Positions 33,518-46,743 of a stretch of DNA of 64,000 nucleotides are shown piece by piece. Origin of the DNA: Heliocidaris tuberculata (lineage: Eukaryota; Echinodermata; Echinoidea; Camarodonta; Echinometridae); the NCBI GenBank assembly GCA_025618425.1, contig CM046846.1:32616309-32680308 (forward strand). Direction: 5' to 3'. The notes under the pieces were generated by a model. It saw only the letters and a list, made by a program, of their open reading frames with translations. It was not told where the DNA came from and searched no databases. Position numbers and translations under genes: made by a program. Numbering within the stretch: position 1 is the first letter of the stretch; each line of letters begins with the position of its first letter.

Positions 33518-34367
33518 AGGCCTTGTTCACACATCTCACTGTAAACCACCTCAAAAAACAGCCTCAAAAAAATAAAATTATATGAGCATACTGTAATACC
33601 AGAAATTTTTGCGTGCTTGAAACTTTCACGAATTTTGCAAGTGGTCGAAATTCGCGAAATTTTCATGCTGCAAATTAGTAAAATCACAATTGAAATTAAA
33701 CTTGCATAAAATAATTGCAATTCGCAAAAAATTTCCTGCTGCAAAATTGGCTGTCATCAACAATTCACGAAAATTTTACGTTGCAAAAGTTTCTGGTTTG
33801 ACATTAGTTTGCTTCCTATTTCTGTATGTTATAACACAATGATAGGTGAGTACACTTAAGGGTTGTGCTGTAGCATGCAACCTAAAATCCTGGTCTGGTC
33901 TGGCTCGCTAACTTTTACAAATTCTTACTGGGTTTTGGACCGGTCCGGTAACTCGTTAAGGAACACAGTTTAATCTATCATCATAATTTTGATGCCAATA
34001 AATGTTTGTTCTTTTCATTAGAGGGCTTTGTAATACACATTACACACAAATATGTGAGAAAAATACACTTTCTGAGTGATGACAAAAAGTGAGCTTTTTT
34101 CACAACTTTTTTCTACTGGGCCTCTGTTACTGCGTTGCCACGATTTGAGTTTGTCTGGCTCGGCTCAAAACCTCCAGTCTGGCGAGTTTGAGACCAGTTC
34201 TGGTTCCGAGCTACATCACTTCTTTGGGGGGGGGGGGGGGGCTTTGTGGCACACAGCTACTTTCGTTCACCCCACTCACCCATTCACTTACTTTTAAAAT
34301 GGTTTAATTTTTCTGAGGCTGATTTTATTGTTCGAGGCGGTTTGCCGAGTTCTGTGTGAACGAGGAT
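33518..34367. mobile_element. 850 bp DNA transposon remnant with a MITE inside
   Basis: The left end CCTTGTTCACACATCTCACT and the complement of the right end, TCCTCGTTCACACAGAACTC, are related over about 50 bp (also CAAACCGCCTC / TAAACCACCTC and CAGCCTC). It contains the MITE at 33589-33806 and a G16 tract at 34226. Confidence 0.65.
33589..33806. mobile_element. MITE family 5, copy 1
   Basis: TACTGTAATACCAGAAATTT and AAGTTTCTGGTTTGACATTA as inverted ends; the interior has repeated short TTCGCGAAA and TTCGCAAAA motifs. About 75% similar to 41200-41411. Confidence 0.8.
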
Positions 34368-37300
34368 ATAGTCTACATGTAAAATGGTACAAGTCATTTG
34401 TTGGGCTTTTGTTGGTATGTAGAAAAAAATTGTCATTACTGACTTGGTGATACAAGAGATTTATATAATTACATTTTCTATACAAGATGAATGGTTATGT
34501 ATATTTTATCATTCTGTTGTCTGTTTTATCTTTATCTGTAGATGTATTGGGAAATTTGTAAGAGATGTTTGTTAGACATGTCACGCTTGCACACAGGCTA
34601 AAAAGGTACTATTTAACATTGTTGATGTAGTCTTGAAAGTCTTTATTGATCTGTCTGACAATATAAGAAAAATAATTTACATTAAATCAGATTCTAAAAC
34701 AGGCCGAATTACTTCGGTAATAAATTAATGAGAATTCTGTGAGTACAGGAGTAGAAATCTCTCTAAAATCTCATCAAAACTAGAGGAGTCATTTCAAAGA
34801 AATTCCATGAGATTGTCACGATTCATATAATCATGCTTCACATAACCTTACAGACTGATTTTCAAAATTAGATGTCAAACAGTTAAATAGTACCTTTAGC
34901 CATTAGATGACAGTATTAAACTTGCAATTCTTATATACATGTACTCAGCTCATGGAATATTGCATTTCTTTTAGGGACACATTGTCTTGATAATGGTTAA
35001 ATGCAATTATGTAATTTGTTTTCAGAAGAGTGTAGTTAAGTGGGTCAAGAACTGTTTGTGTACATTATTATAATGAACTTTAGAAAAAAATTATCATCTA
35101 ATTTTGCCTCACCAAAAATAGTTTATGGTATAATTAACTGTACATTTCAATTCATTCATTGTGTTATTTGTAGCAGTGTTATACTATAACATTTATACAA
35201 CCGAATTAACTTTACAGCTTATGGGCAGTATTTGCAAGCAAAATTTTAAATCACTTGTTCACAACATAGCCAAACTTTAAACATCTGTAAAATTATAAAT
35301 TCTGAGTTAAAAGTTTTCTTCCATTTTTGCAATATCTACATGTAAAAACCCAATGCAGTCAGTGTGGTGTGTACTGTATATCAGCAAAACTAACTCAACT
35401 GCACTGGATTGTGCTGTACAACTTGCCTTTGAAATAACCTAACTGCCCACAGTTTGGCAAGACAAAATAAGCTTCTTCTTCAGTTCTCTCCAACTTTTTC
35501 ACCCAGGGATTGCTTCCATGTCATTCTTGTTTCCCATCATGGAATAGTTTTGGTCACTACCAGTATCCCTTTTATGTTTTATGTTTTATGGGGTGTTTGT
35601 TTTTGCTTTTGCTTGTCAGAAAATTTTGTGAAATTTGTGCCCTTTTTTTTTTTACAAAATCCTGGATCCCCCCCTTGTATTACAAATGGCTGATACAACC
35701 CTATAAGCAAAAAGAGTTGTAAGCGAATTGTAATTTCAATGCTATTCATGTGTATAATGTACATATAGGCTTCTGTAATGCACATTTCTTTTAGGTCTGG
35801 TTGTCAAGTCAGCTGTTAACAGAATACTCATGTAAAGTCAAAAGATTTAGTTATCCTTCTATTTAAGCTAGCTATTCATGGACTATACACATCCATTATG
35901 GAGGTAGATGTAAGACAGCTTGAGCTGGACCAATCATGTGTAAGAATTGTGATTATAAAAGACTAATAACTCATTTGAATAAGAGGTAGGGGAAAATACA
36001 AGGTTACTTCTATTTTCTGTAAGATGATGAAAAGCTAACAATCATTTAACCTGCATTGAAATGAAATGAAATAAACTACTGTAGACTTATATTGGCATCA
36101 AATTTGAAGAAATAAATTAACATCTGTGTTGGTATCAAGTTGCTGTTGTTTTTCAGGCTTTAAATGTCATCAGATATGAGCAGGCTATTTTGGCCAATCA
36201 AGGCGAAAATGCCAAAACAAATTCTATAATTTGAGATGAGCATTTAGCCTATTGAATGAGGCTTCACACAAAATGCGTCATGGACTCTGTGTAATTTGAT
36301 GTCTGTTATTTGGGATTTAGCTCTGAAGTGCAATTCCGCATTTTAAAATAATGCTTGTGATGTTTACCACGAAAGAAAAAACGAAGCTTTGCCATTCATT
36401 CTATAAAACATGGTGCTATTTAATCCAAAAAAGTGTTCGTCTCTTTCAACATCTCATAAATTTAATATTACGATGTATTTTGAAATACTGTATTTGCTTT
36501 ATCTTCTTTGAAATAGTTTAGAAAAGTTAAGCCCGTAATTATTGTTCATATCATGTAACTTCAGTATATGTTAATGAGATTATATCTTCTCTATTATATT
36601 ATTATCTACAATGTATATGAATATGACTTTATGTCATGAAAATTGAAAATATGTTGTATATATTACATGCTTCTCATACAGCATCTGATGTTGGTTTCAG
36701 TAGCTCTTTAGATTATTCTGGTCAATTAAGGACTACCGTACTAAATATTTTATTTCATTTTACTCCTTTTATTTTCTTTGACCAATCCTGAGCACTTCCA
36801 CATGTATGCTATCATATCATATCATATCAATACATGTAATAAACTGAATTATTGTATTAAAGGTATTGCAATGAATTTGAAATAATTAAAATGAAAGTTT
36901 GGTCACACGTTTCTTGTGACTGAGGACCATAATTGCCTACACTGAAAATTCTGAAATGATCTTTCTTAGTATGCATTCATGAAAAATGTATTGATATATT
37001 GGGTATAATAATGCAGTTACAGAATCATTGAAATTAAATTTCTCCTAAATCTCATCATCAAAATCAAACCAGTTTACATCTTGAATAAGTGCGTGTAGGC
37101 ATACTACTCACAAGAACATCAACAGATTTTTTGATGTAAAACAACCACACAATTGTTTTTTCTCAACTATGCTTGTGAATGCCTGGCATTGCATCAACTA
37201 TTGCATTTATATAAGGTTTTGAGGTAATACTGTGTGAAAAGCTTCTCATTATTGTGAGCAATGTGCCTAATCACCTCAAGGTGTATTAATGGTTCATTTG

Positions 37301-38220
37301 AATGCCACCTAAGGGAGCCGAAAATATCATTTTGGTCATTTTTACTTCTCTTTTCTGAGTATTTTCATTGCTAAAAGAAAAGAAAAAAAAACAAACCAGT
37401 ATACATTGCTATTGGTTGGAGTTCTAACTTTTCCTTTTAATTTTATGACAAAATGTGAATAAATATCGTCCTTTATCATGTGTTTAGCACAGCTTATATT
37501 AAATTAAAATATTGTACAGGAATCTGTATCAGTTTTTGAAGTGTTATTCTATATACTGAAAGACCTTGTTTGATATGACAGGGGTTTTTTTGTGTGTGTG
37601 TGTGTGCTGACTTCCCTGTTACATTCTTATGACTTTAGAATGTTAAAGCCACTCAGGTTACTGAAATATTAGGTTCTGCTTTAGAATAAAGACATTTGTT
37701 GCACAAAAAAACCCAAAAGTATTCAACAAAATTTCTCTTGATAAAGTGATTAGTGAAAAAAAAAATCATCTGTATCATCAGAAAAGAAAAAAAAATGCAC
37801 ATCATTGATGAAAATCCATAACTCGATAATCTCAGTATTAAACAATTTAACCATTCTGAAAGCTTTCAAATTTGGTAAAATTTTCTATAAATTATAAATC
37901 TTCAGAAACCTCAGGAAAATGATTTGCATATTGTGTTTAAAGACCTTAAAAAAAAAAAAAAAACAAACAAACTTGATTATGATAAAGTCTTTTGTAACCC
38001 AAATATTTATTGGTCTGCTCTGCAGATGACTGATAAAAATTGCAGAAGACTGCCCTCTGTTGTGATGTTAGAGGAAGTTGTAATATCCATGCTCTCTGTA
38101 CAAAAATTGTTGAAAGTCACACTTGCTCGCATTTACAGACGAGCTTGTGAATGAGAATTCTTATGCTAGCCAACAGGAAAAATCTCATGGAAAGTTTTTC
38201 AGAGGTGAAACTTCTGCATC
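34368..38220. other. AT-rich, low-repeat stretch
   Basis: No coding exon found. It could be intergenic or an extended 3' UTR of the NDFIP-like gene; AATAAA occurs near 36838. Contains a small TATCA repeat (about 36812) and a (TG)n run (37590). Confidence 0.45.
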
Positions 38221-38869
38221 TCCAGCACACCATCTCTCTCTGTGATTTCTCTCTCCATCTATCTCTCCTCTTCTCTTCTTGCATCTCTTCACTTCCTCTC
38301 TTCTTTTCCTAATAGTTTCTCTCCTCTCACTTGTTCTGCATTCTCATTCCATGTATTGGAGAGTCATTGAAATAAACACTCATCTTAGGACATGGTGTAT
38401 TTTGTGCAAATTCTAGTTTATTAAAGCAAAGTTCAGAACTCTCATTCCTTATCAGGATAACTTACAAATTATATTTGGGAATTTATCTCAAAATGATTCT
38501 TTTAAAATGGGAATTCCCAGAGGAAGACCTTGCCAGGTAAGACAAACAACCCAGACATGTTGCTTTCAAAGCTAATTGGAGAAAATTGATTATCAATTTT
38601 GTCTTTAGATACACCAAGAAAAACAATTCTCACCATATCCATGACCTTGACCAACAAACTACCTTTGAGTTCATTTCATAGAAAAAATCTTTTTGACAAT
38701 GGCAAGCATTTGCCCAGCCATCTGTTACCTCTACATTTCATATGTTTTTCACGTAATACATCGTTGATGTATAAAACACAAATATCATTATATGATGATT
38801 GCCCCAGAAACAATAGCTCCAGATCTTTTTGATCAAAAATAAAAGGTGAGGGGTGCAATAGGGCTATAG

Positions 38870-38895
38870 GTTAGGTTTAGGGCTAGGGTTGCAAT
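38870..38895. repeat. Telomere-like degenerate run
   Basis: GGTTAGGTTTAGGGCTAGGG-type sequence; a longer version is at 39385-39450. Confidence 0.6.
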
Positions 38896-38909
38896 AAGCT
38901 ACATTCATG

Positions 38910-39320
38910 CAGGACTTTGGTTTTCGAAACTTTAAGTGAACAAAACAATGACTCGCTAACGACGACGAGGGTTCATGCGGGCCCGAAACAACGATGCTCG
39001 TTGTTCTGACATTACATGTCGAGCGATCATAGTTTAACATGAATACAGAGGTCATCATTAACCATGAGTTTGCTAAACTTAAAGTTTATTCTGTCCACAC
39101 GGTGGACGTTAACTACATAATGTACGACGGTGACCCCTTGCTGCTCGTGGTTTTGGCATTAACTACAAGCTCGCTTGTGGTTCTGGAACTACAAGTAAAC
39201 TTAAAATTTCAAAATTATGAGTTCATTAATACAGTCTGAAACTACAAGATAACTTAAAGTTTTGAAACTACAAACATAACTTAAAGTTTAGCTCCCTCCG
39301 TGTGAACCTGACTATTATTT
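38910..39320. mobile_element. MITE family 6, copy 1
   Basis: Shares with 45535-45850: ACAATGACTCGCTAAC-like, GGCCCGAAACAA, AAACTTAAAGTTTATTCTGT and CGTGTGAACCTGACTA. Rich in ACTACAAG and AACTTAAAGTTT motifs. Confidence 0.75.
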
Positions 39321-39384
39321 GGTGTTTGCTCCAGGAATGATTGCTCCAGATTTTTTGTGTAAAAAAATATGAGGTGAGGGTTGC

Positions 39385-39450
39385 AATAGGGCTTAAGGTT
39401 AGGTTTAGGGCTAGGGTTTGGGTTAGGGTGAGGTTTAGGTATAGTGTTTG
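39385..39450. repeat. Telomere-like degenerate run
   Basis: GGTTAGG, TTTAGGG and CTAGGG units next to a copy of the GTGAGGGTTGCAATAGGGC sequence also present at 38848. Confidence 0.65.
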
Positions 39451-39624
39451 GTTAAAGATATGAATTTGGTTGATGCAGGATTTTTACTGCAGAGCAATTT
39501 GTCGCAAGAGCACATATTGTACCTGTTATTCAGTTGGATATTTTTTTCTCTATTTGGATAGAAAAAGTAAGTTTTCTGGTTACTCCTTCAGTGGGTGCAG
39601 GTCTGTAATAAAACTGGCAGACAG

Positions 39625-39672
39625 ACAGAGGGAGAGAGAGAGAGAGAGAGAGAGAAGGAGAGGGGGAGAGAG
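39625..39672. repeat. GA microsatellite
   Basis: Runs of AG. Confidence 0.9.
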
Positions 39673-40930
39673 TCCGGAAATGATTAGAGCAAATTAAACA
39701 TGATTTATCTCTGGTTTTATTTACCCTGCCATGATTGGTATCATGAGTACAGTTTGACTAGGGGGCAAAGGTCAAGTTTGCCAAAGAGAAGCCGACCTTT
39801 GGCCGGATGAAGACACTTAAAAAATGGTTTGGCGAGGGAGACGATTTATGAGACACTTGTTTTGAAGTTGATGGGACAAGTCCAGGGGTTTATGATGGCA
39901 CTGAAGATAATCTTGTATTTACCGGACTTTTTGGTTCTTTTTGGACTAAGTTTGTGTGATTTAATAGAAGAGCAGTAACTGTCACAATGCATGCATTGAG
40001 TTTGAAGATATGACCTAGTTAGAGGAGGGCAACAGGTTAGATTGAATGAGGCAAATGGAGAGAGACAGGGAAATGCTTTGAATGACAATGGAAGGAAGTT
40101 TTTGTGGCAATACTCTTCAACTCAAACTTTCAAATTCTCACACAATATGACAAGCAAATGCCTGATCATTGTTACAGGAATGAAAAATATGTGGGGGGAA
40201 AAATCTCTAGTTATATAATAATAATGATAACAATAATAATAATAATAATAATATGTCCATTTATATAATGCAGCTACTATACAAATATTAGAGTTTGCTA
40301 GCTACAGAGAGTCCTTTACCTAGTAGCCTGTAGCCTACTTCTAAGGCTGTCAAGGGGGGGGGGTTGATAGTGAAGACGGATACACAGATACATGCCCGTA
40401 AGCTATCATACTTCTACAAATTAAATATCCTTAATGTTACCAATTAACAGATAATTTAAACACTGGGGGTTGGAGGGCTGATGATTCCCAATCTGGCATA
40501 CCTTAAGTACACATTAGATAAAAAGAAATGTGCCCCTACTTGGCCCATCATTAGCTATTTATGCCCCCAAAAAGTGTAAATATGTGTTTAGAATATTATA
40601 AAAAAGTCATTAATTTGACCATCAATAAAACTTACTTTATCATACAATCTGTCTTATTGAAACCATTAGGACGATTTCACATGGAAAACCATACCTGTCT
40701 TTTTGTTAACACTAATTCAACCTACAGGAATCTTCATTCTTTTTTGTGCAACAAATGTCTTCATTAATACACAGAGCAGAATATACTCTTCCATAAACTT
40801 TAATGATAAATTGTTCAAAATTTTTATAAAAAGATATATTTCTGCAAATTGAAACACGAAGTATGCCCCATAAAATTCTCTGAGAAATTCAATCATTTGA
40901 GAAATGATATTTCAGAAATTTTTCATGTCT

Positions 40931-41164
40931 AAAGCCCCTTTTACACCAGGTTGGGCGTAGACTTAGGTAAAAACTGCGTACTTTTTGCGTCCAGTGCTCT
41001 ACGCCGAAAGTACGCGAAAAAAAATCAAACAAGTTTAATTTTTTGCGTCCCTCGGAATATTGCCACGTAGGCCAATGTAGGCACAGCGTAGGGCAGCGTA
41101 AGCTCTGCGTAGTCCGTACGCTGCACTACGCAACTCTACACAGACCCAGTGTGAAAGGGGCTTA
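40931..41164. mobile_element. MITE with AAAGCCCCTTTTACAC ends
   Basis: AAAGCCCCTTTTACACC at the left and GTGTGAAAGGGGCTTA at the right. The interior is CpG-rich with many TACGC/GCGTA motifs. About 234 bp. Confidence 0.85.
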
Positions 41165-41199
41165 TGAAAGTGTACCCTCTCACCTGATACTGTAATGGT

Positions 41200-41411
41200 T
41201 ACTGTAAAACCAGAAATGTTCACGTGCACGAAACTTTTCTCAAATTTTGCGTCTGGTCAAGATTCGCGAAAGTTTCATGCCGCGAAATAATCAAATCACA
41301 ATTGAAACAACATAGAATTATGGCAATTCGCAAAAGTTTCTTGCTGCAAAAATGGCTGTCATTAACAATTCGCAAAAGTTTTATGTCACGAAAATTTCTG
41401 GTTTGACAGTA
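41200..41411. mobile_element. MITE family 5, copy 2
   Basis: TACTGTAAAACCAGAAATG and AATTTCTGGTTTGACAGTA, TA-flanked, with the same interior motifs. Confidence 0.85.
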
Positions 41412-42390
41412 TATCACTAAGTGGGAGCATTACACTAAACCATGCACTGTGGAAATATAGAAGCAAATTCTATGTAGTTCAGTACCTGCAATTACGATTG
41501 CATTGTGTGCCCAGTAGAATGACGTCAATCAATGCACAGCCAGCAGATGTACATTTGTAGAATCACACATTTTAATGTTCCAAAATGTACATGTATAATC
41601 ATACCTGTTATCAAATATTCTGTTTCAATTTTTGCATAATATTTAATTAACCTGAACTCATTTCCAATTTTCTCGGCCCATGAATATATAATTATACTGA
41701 TTTTCTAATTTTTCTTTAAGACTTCTCTCATTATCAAGATTTTTATATTTTAAGTTATATACAATGTAATAGCTTTACGCTTTAACTCTAAGAATATTAT
41801 GTCATATATGGTGTTATCTTGGAATGTATTCTCAATGATATTATTTCTTATTTGTCTTAACTTTGCTATGTGTTTCATGTGTTTCATATATATTATCATA
41901 TATATTATATTTTAAATTGTATTAAAACTGAATGTAATTCAGCCCTGTGGCTGTCATTTTCAGTATTTTTAATAAACCATTCAATTCAATTCAATTCAAA
42001 CATCATCATAATTGTTAACAGTAATAGATTATAACTTCTATATATAATTTCTTTATCCACAGCTCCACACTAATCTTTTTCCTATAGGAGTCCAAATTTT
42101 TATGGTCTGCATGCATGAGAACCTTTTTTTGAAATTTTGAAAAATGTTGGGACCCCCATGTATCCCAGGCACTGGTGTCGAGCCCTGCTTTATTCTTTCA
42201 TTACAAGACAAAAATGACAGCAGCAAAATTTTGGGTTGTATCCTTGTGACATGCACGCAATGCATCCTCTTTTCCTATCATCACAGCCAGTTTCTTGGCA
42301 GAATTGAAAGCACATAACTCTTCATTATCGCTTAATGTCAACAGGTTACTTTATCACATAAATATCATAATACCGATCTCTAGGCTTCCT

Positions 42391-42791
42391 TTCAAAGAGA
42401 TAGTCGGGTTCTGGGGAAGGTGAAAAATAATTTGTGAGCTTTCTCATTCCTTTTATGTCAGTTTGTAAGAACATCATAAAAGAAATGTCCCCTAGAAATG
42501 ATTGCTCTTCAAATGCCCTCATATTCCGAAATATGTCGAGAAATGTCGAGAAATAGCTGATTTGTTAGAGCCGACCATTCATGCGACACGAGTGTGCAGT
42601 CCCCCATATCCATTTCTGTGTGGAGTGCATGTGCTTTTCAGCGAGATTGGGTCCATTTCTTATCATTCTGATGATATTAGAACCACACAGCATACACCAA
42701 TTCTTATGTAGACATGGCCAACCCTTCCCAATTGCTTTGAAACAGTTTTCACATTGTAATCGCATGACCAGAACTCAATTTCATCTTTAAA
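42391..42791. mobile_element. MITE family 3, copy B
   Basis: Same ends and interior order as copy A, same orientation, about 80% similar by eye. Confidence 0.85.
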
Positions 42792-43204
42792 ATGAAATAG
42801 GACTGGTAGTATCAACATCACGCGCACATGAATATAAACATAGGAACTGAGGGCAAGGACACCGGAAGGAGAAATGGAATACTTTCGGAACTCGTTTCAC
42901 AAAAAGCTGCTACGACTGCTGATAATATTTTTTATCATAATTGTAGGTACTGTAAATCATCACAGTTAGTGTTTGTGTTCAATTTCTCTTCGGAATCTAA
43001 TGAGAACCCCCTGTGAAAATTGTCAAACATAATATACACGTTGTCACTCACAGACAGCTAGACATGTCCTATATAGGCCCACATTATAGACATTACATGC
43101 CCATAATATTCATATACTTATATTTATATAATACATGTATTATATACCCATCCATTACATCATGCAGCTCTCTCATCAATTTCATTTCCCATGACATTCA
43201 TTGG

Positions 43205-43224
43205 TGGGAGGCAGAGAGAGAGAC

Positions 43225-43258
<34 letters not shown>

Positions 43259-43262
43259 GGGG
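43205..43262. repeat. GA/CAGA microsatellite
   Basis: AGAG then five CAGA units. Confidence 0.9.
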
Positions 43263-43379
43263 AATGGGGGGAGTGGGAGTGGGTGGGGCAAGGGTTTGGA
43301 AATCTACTTTGTCCACATATTTCATAAGAAATCCTTTGTCCCTCTTTTTAGTTTTCTTTTGTTTTATGTTTGGTTGCTA

Positions 43380-43566
43380 GGTTGTTGTTGTTTTGTTTTT
43401 TATTTTGGTTATTTTTTGTTTGATTTGTTTGTTGCTGTTGTTGTTATTTTGTTGTTGTTGTTGTTTTTTGTTGGTGTTTTTTTGTTTTTGTTGGTTTTTT
43501 GTTTTGTTTTGTTTTGTTTTTTGTTTTGTTGTTTTTTGGTTGTTGTTGTTGTTTTTTTTTTTTTTT
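43380..43566. repeat. TTG/TTTTG simple repeat
   Basis: Long low-complexity run of TTG and TTTTG on the plus strand, ending at a G14 tract (43567). Confidence 0.9.
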
Positions 43567-43952
43567 GGGGGGGGGGGGGGTCAAGTTCAACTCTGTATTC
43601 CAATACTATAGCATTTGCTTTAACCCCCCCCCCCCCATTTCCTTTCCTCCCAGTTTCATAATTCTTTATTCCTCTAACTGGTACATGTATATGATGAAAA
43701 TTAGACTCTCTTGCTATCAGCAATTTTTTTTAAAGGTCAACTTTGTATTCAAATATCATACCATCCACTTTAACCCCCCCCCATGTTTAATGATTCTTTA
43801 TTCCTCTAAATTATATGATAAAAAGAGAGACTGTTTCTATTACTATTTAAGTTTTTGATACCATGGCATCTGCTTTTGACCCCCCTTCCCAATCTACCAT
43901 GACACCCATGATGGTAGGTGGAAAGGCAGGGAGAGAGACAGAGACACAGAGA

Positions 43953-43993
<41 letters not shown>

Positions 43994-44400
43994 GTGCAAG
44001 AGAGGGAGTAAGGAAGGGGCAGATGTTAAATCCCCCATGTTTCATTATAATTCTGCATTCCTCTGATTCTCTTTCTATTTCTTGTTTTAGTTTATGGTCT
44101 TTTTTATTTTTATTTTTTAAATTTATTCATTAACTTATTTATTTTTTTTTTTATTTTTTTATTTTTTTGGGGGGTCAACTTTGTATTCCAATACCATAGC
44201 ATCCACTTTAACTGCCCCCCCCCCTCCATTTTCTGTCCTCCCTATGTTTCATAATTCTTTATTCTTCTAAAAGATATATGATGAAAAGGGAGACTTAACT
44301 CTCTTTCTATCACTTTTCAGTTCATGTTTTTTTTGGGGGGTCAACTTTGTATTCCAATACTATCGCATCCGCTTTAACCCCCTCCCCCCTCATCAACTAC
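43567..44400. repeat. Tandem array of about 170 bp units with long G and C tracts
   Basis: About four diverged units carry TCAACTTTGTATTCCAATAC, ATAGCATCCACTTTAA then C tracts, and TAATTCTTTATTCCTCTAA. One junction is a 39 bp pure G run (43954-43992), the longest in the window. Confidence 0.85.
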
Positions 44401-44499
44401 CACTCTACCATGACACCCATGATGCTGGTAGACAGGATGGCATCCATCAATCAATCTCTGACTTTCCCCTTTCATCATCCTCATCCTACATCCTCCTTC

Positions 44500-45530
44500 T
44501 CTTGACTTTCAGTGGAAAATAACCTCCATGAAATCAAGGCAGCTCAGCCATACCCAAACAAAAACATACAACCTGAACTAGAACTTGAGGCACGTTAACA
44601 CCCAAACTCTAATCTCGTCTTATATCGCAAGTAGAAGCATCATGAACATGAGGAACACATTTCCAAAGGATTATTTTGGGCATGGGTATGATAAAACATT
44701 TTTCTTTTCTTTGGAGAAATCTGTAAATTTACAAAGTACTTGGTACAAAAGAAATATAGAGAGTAGCTTGTACAGGAAATCATAAAATCATAGAGATGCT
44801 GATTTGTGTAATGATCTTCAAAACTTCAAAGAATTCATAACTTTCTTATACTGTATATTTAATTGGACTTTTCCAAATTTTTATGGACCCGTTCCTTTCA
44901 TAAGAGTCAATTTGAGTGCTAGCTTTTAACCTTGCATTCATGATCATCATCAATAAATTATCTTTTCCTTCTGCTTTTCTTGAAGTCAGCTTAATATCAG
45001 CATGATTTTCATGACGATATTTATCAAAATAAAAAATTTAAGACTTACTACCCGTACTAACATTATACTTATGAGTAATTTTAGGCATTGTATTTCATTA
45101 TACTATGAGATAAAAATGTACATTTTTTATGTAGATTTTAAAACCTGGGCAAATTACCATTACATTTTCATTTGAGCAAGTACAAGCTTGGGTAATGAGA
45201 ATCAGTGTGAACGGCTCTCCTTGATGGGAAGTATTATGATTTAGGGCTGACAAATGAGAATGGCCTGTCAAAACACACAGTTTATCTTCATCTCCTGCAT
45301 GTAAATCTACCATCTCATTTTTTTTTTTCCTTTTTCTTTTTCTCTCTTCCTTTTCTTCTCTATCGTTTGCCTTCATCTAACAATAATTCTGAAAGGCCAG
45401 TTCTGGGTCATTACAAATCTTAGAAGCCTGATGTAGGTAGTCATTCAGGTAGGCTTGGCTTGTATTAGTTGTAAGGAGATTGATTAATCATCCTCCATTA
45501 TTCATCTAAGGTGGAGTATATGGATTGTTA
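44500..45530. other. AT-rich stretch, nothing recognised
   Basis: No coding exon or clear repeat. An open minus-strand frame at 45376-45098 starts in an A-rich run and is not convincing. Confidence 0.45.
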
Positions 45531-45534
45531 TATA

Positions 45535-45850
45535 CAGGACTTGTAGTTTCAAAACTTGCAGTTAGCCAAACAATGGCTCACTAACAATGACAAGGGTTCA
45601 CACAGGCCCGAAACAATAATGTTAGTTGTTCTGAGACTACAAGTCGAGCGTTAGTCATTTAACATAAGCACAGAGGTCATCGTTAACAATGAAACTGCTA
45701 AACTTAAAGTTTATTCTGTCCACATAGTCCGTAACTACGAGGAGGACCACCCGCTACGAGTCTGTTCATACGTCTGGAACTACAAGATAACTACAAGATA
45801 ACTTAAAGTTTTGAAACTACGAGCGAAACTTCGTGTGAACCTGACTACAG
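45535..45850. mobile_element. MITE family 6, copy 2
   Basis: Same order of motifs and same orientation as copy 1, shorter by about 90 bp. ACTACAAGATA is duplicated near the right end. Confidence 0.75.
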
Positions 45851-46289
45851 TTCCTTTCAGAATCTCTATCACATTGTTAATCCCATCAGATATGTTTGTG
45901 GTTTCAATTTTATAATAACTGCAATATGATTAATTGCAGTATAATTTATTTCCATCCTTGAAGCAATAGCGTCTCTATACTCATTGGAACAAGTCATGTT
46001 TCTAGTTCCCAAACTTAATAATAACTGGATATTATTCAAATATTATTCATATTCATCCTTGAAGCAAATATCCATATAAAAGATTGTCAGCTTTCTGAAA
46101 GCTGATGCCTAATTTCAGATGGAGAATTATAAACACATTTTACCAAAAAACAAAGAGGAAAATACAAATATATTCTACCTGGTAAATAACATTCTTACAG
46201 TAGATCATTGCTGGGTTTCTCAACACTCATTGATATTTGATCACATTGAAGCATCCCATACTTTCTCATAGAGTTCAACTCACTAGCAG

Positions 46290-46450
46290 ACTTACAGGGC
46301 ACAAATGGCCCTTGCCCCCCCCCCCCCTTTCAATTTTTTGACCCAAAAGGCACCTGAAAAATGTGAAAACCACTGTTATTTTGTTTGTCAGATATTTTTC
46401 AGATTTATAACCCCGCCCCCAATTATGAAATCCTGCATCTGCCCCAGGAT
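46290..46450. repeat. Poly(C) repeat family, copy
   Basis: C13 tract then TTTTGACCCAAAAGGCACCTG and GTCAGATATTTTTCAGA. The same order is seen at 49660-49855 and 61490-61700. Confidence 0.8.
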
Positions 46451-46686
46451 CTAGTGCTGCTAACAGTTCATCAGTTGACATTAATGATCGGGACAGAAAT
46501 AGCCACTTTCAAACAAGGCTGTGCATGAGCCAACAACTTCAAAATAAAACTACAATTTTCTCAATATCATAGCATATATTCAAGGTTCAAGGCCTATGAA
46601 TTGTATTATTATGCACTTCATTAATGGAATACCTGAAATTTCTGAATTTTAATTCATCTTCCATCAAGTTAACCAATTTAATCTCT

Positions 46687-46743
46687 CTATTTCTCTCTCT
46701 CTCTCTCTCTCTCTCTTCCTCCCTCCTTCTCTCTTTCTCTCTG
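46687..46743. repeat. CT microsatellite
   Basis: TC runs with interruptions. Confidence 0.9.

Noticed and set aside
43191..43661. 156-codon frame rich in Phe, Leu and Val
   Set aside because: Translation of GA, TTG and poly(G) simple repeats.
43806..44045. Proline-rich frame
   Set aside because: Translation of a 39 bp homopolymer in an array unit.
45098..45376. Lys-rich minus-strand frame
   Set aside because: The N-terminal half is a poly-purine run and the rest has no support.
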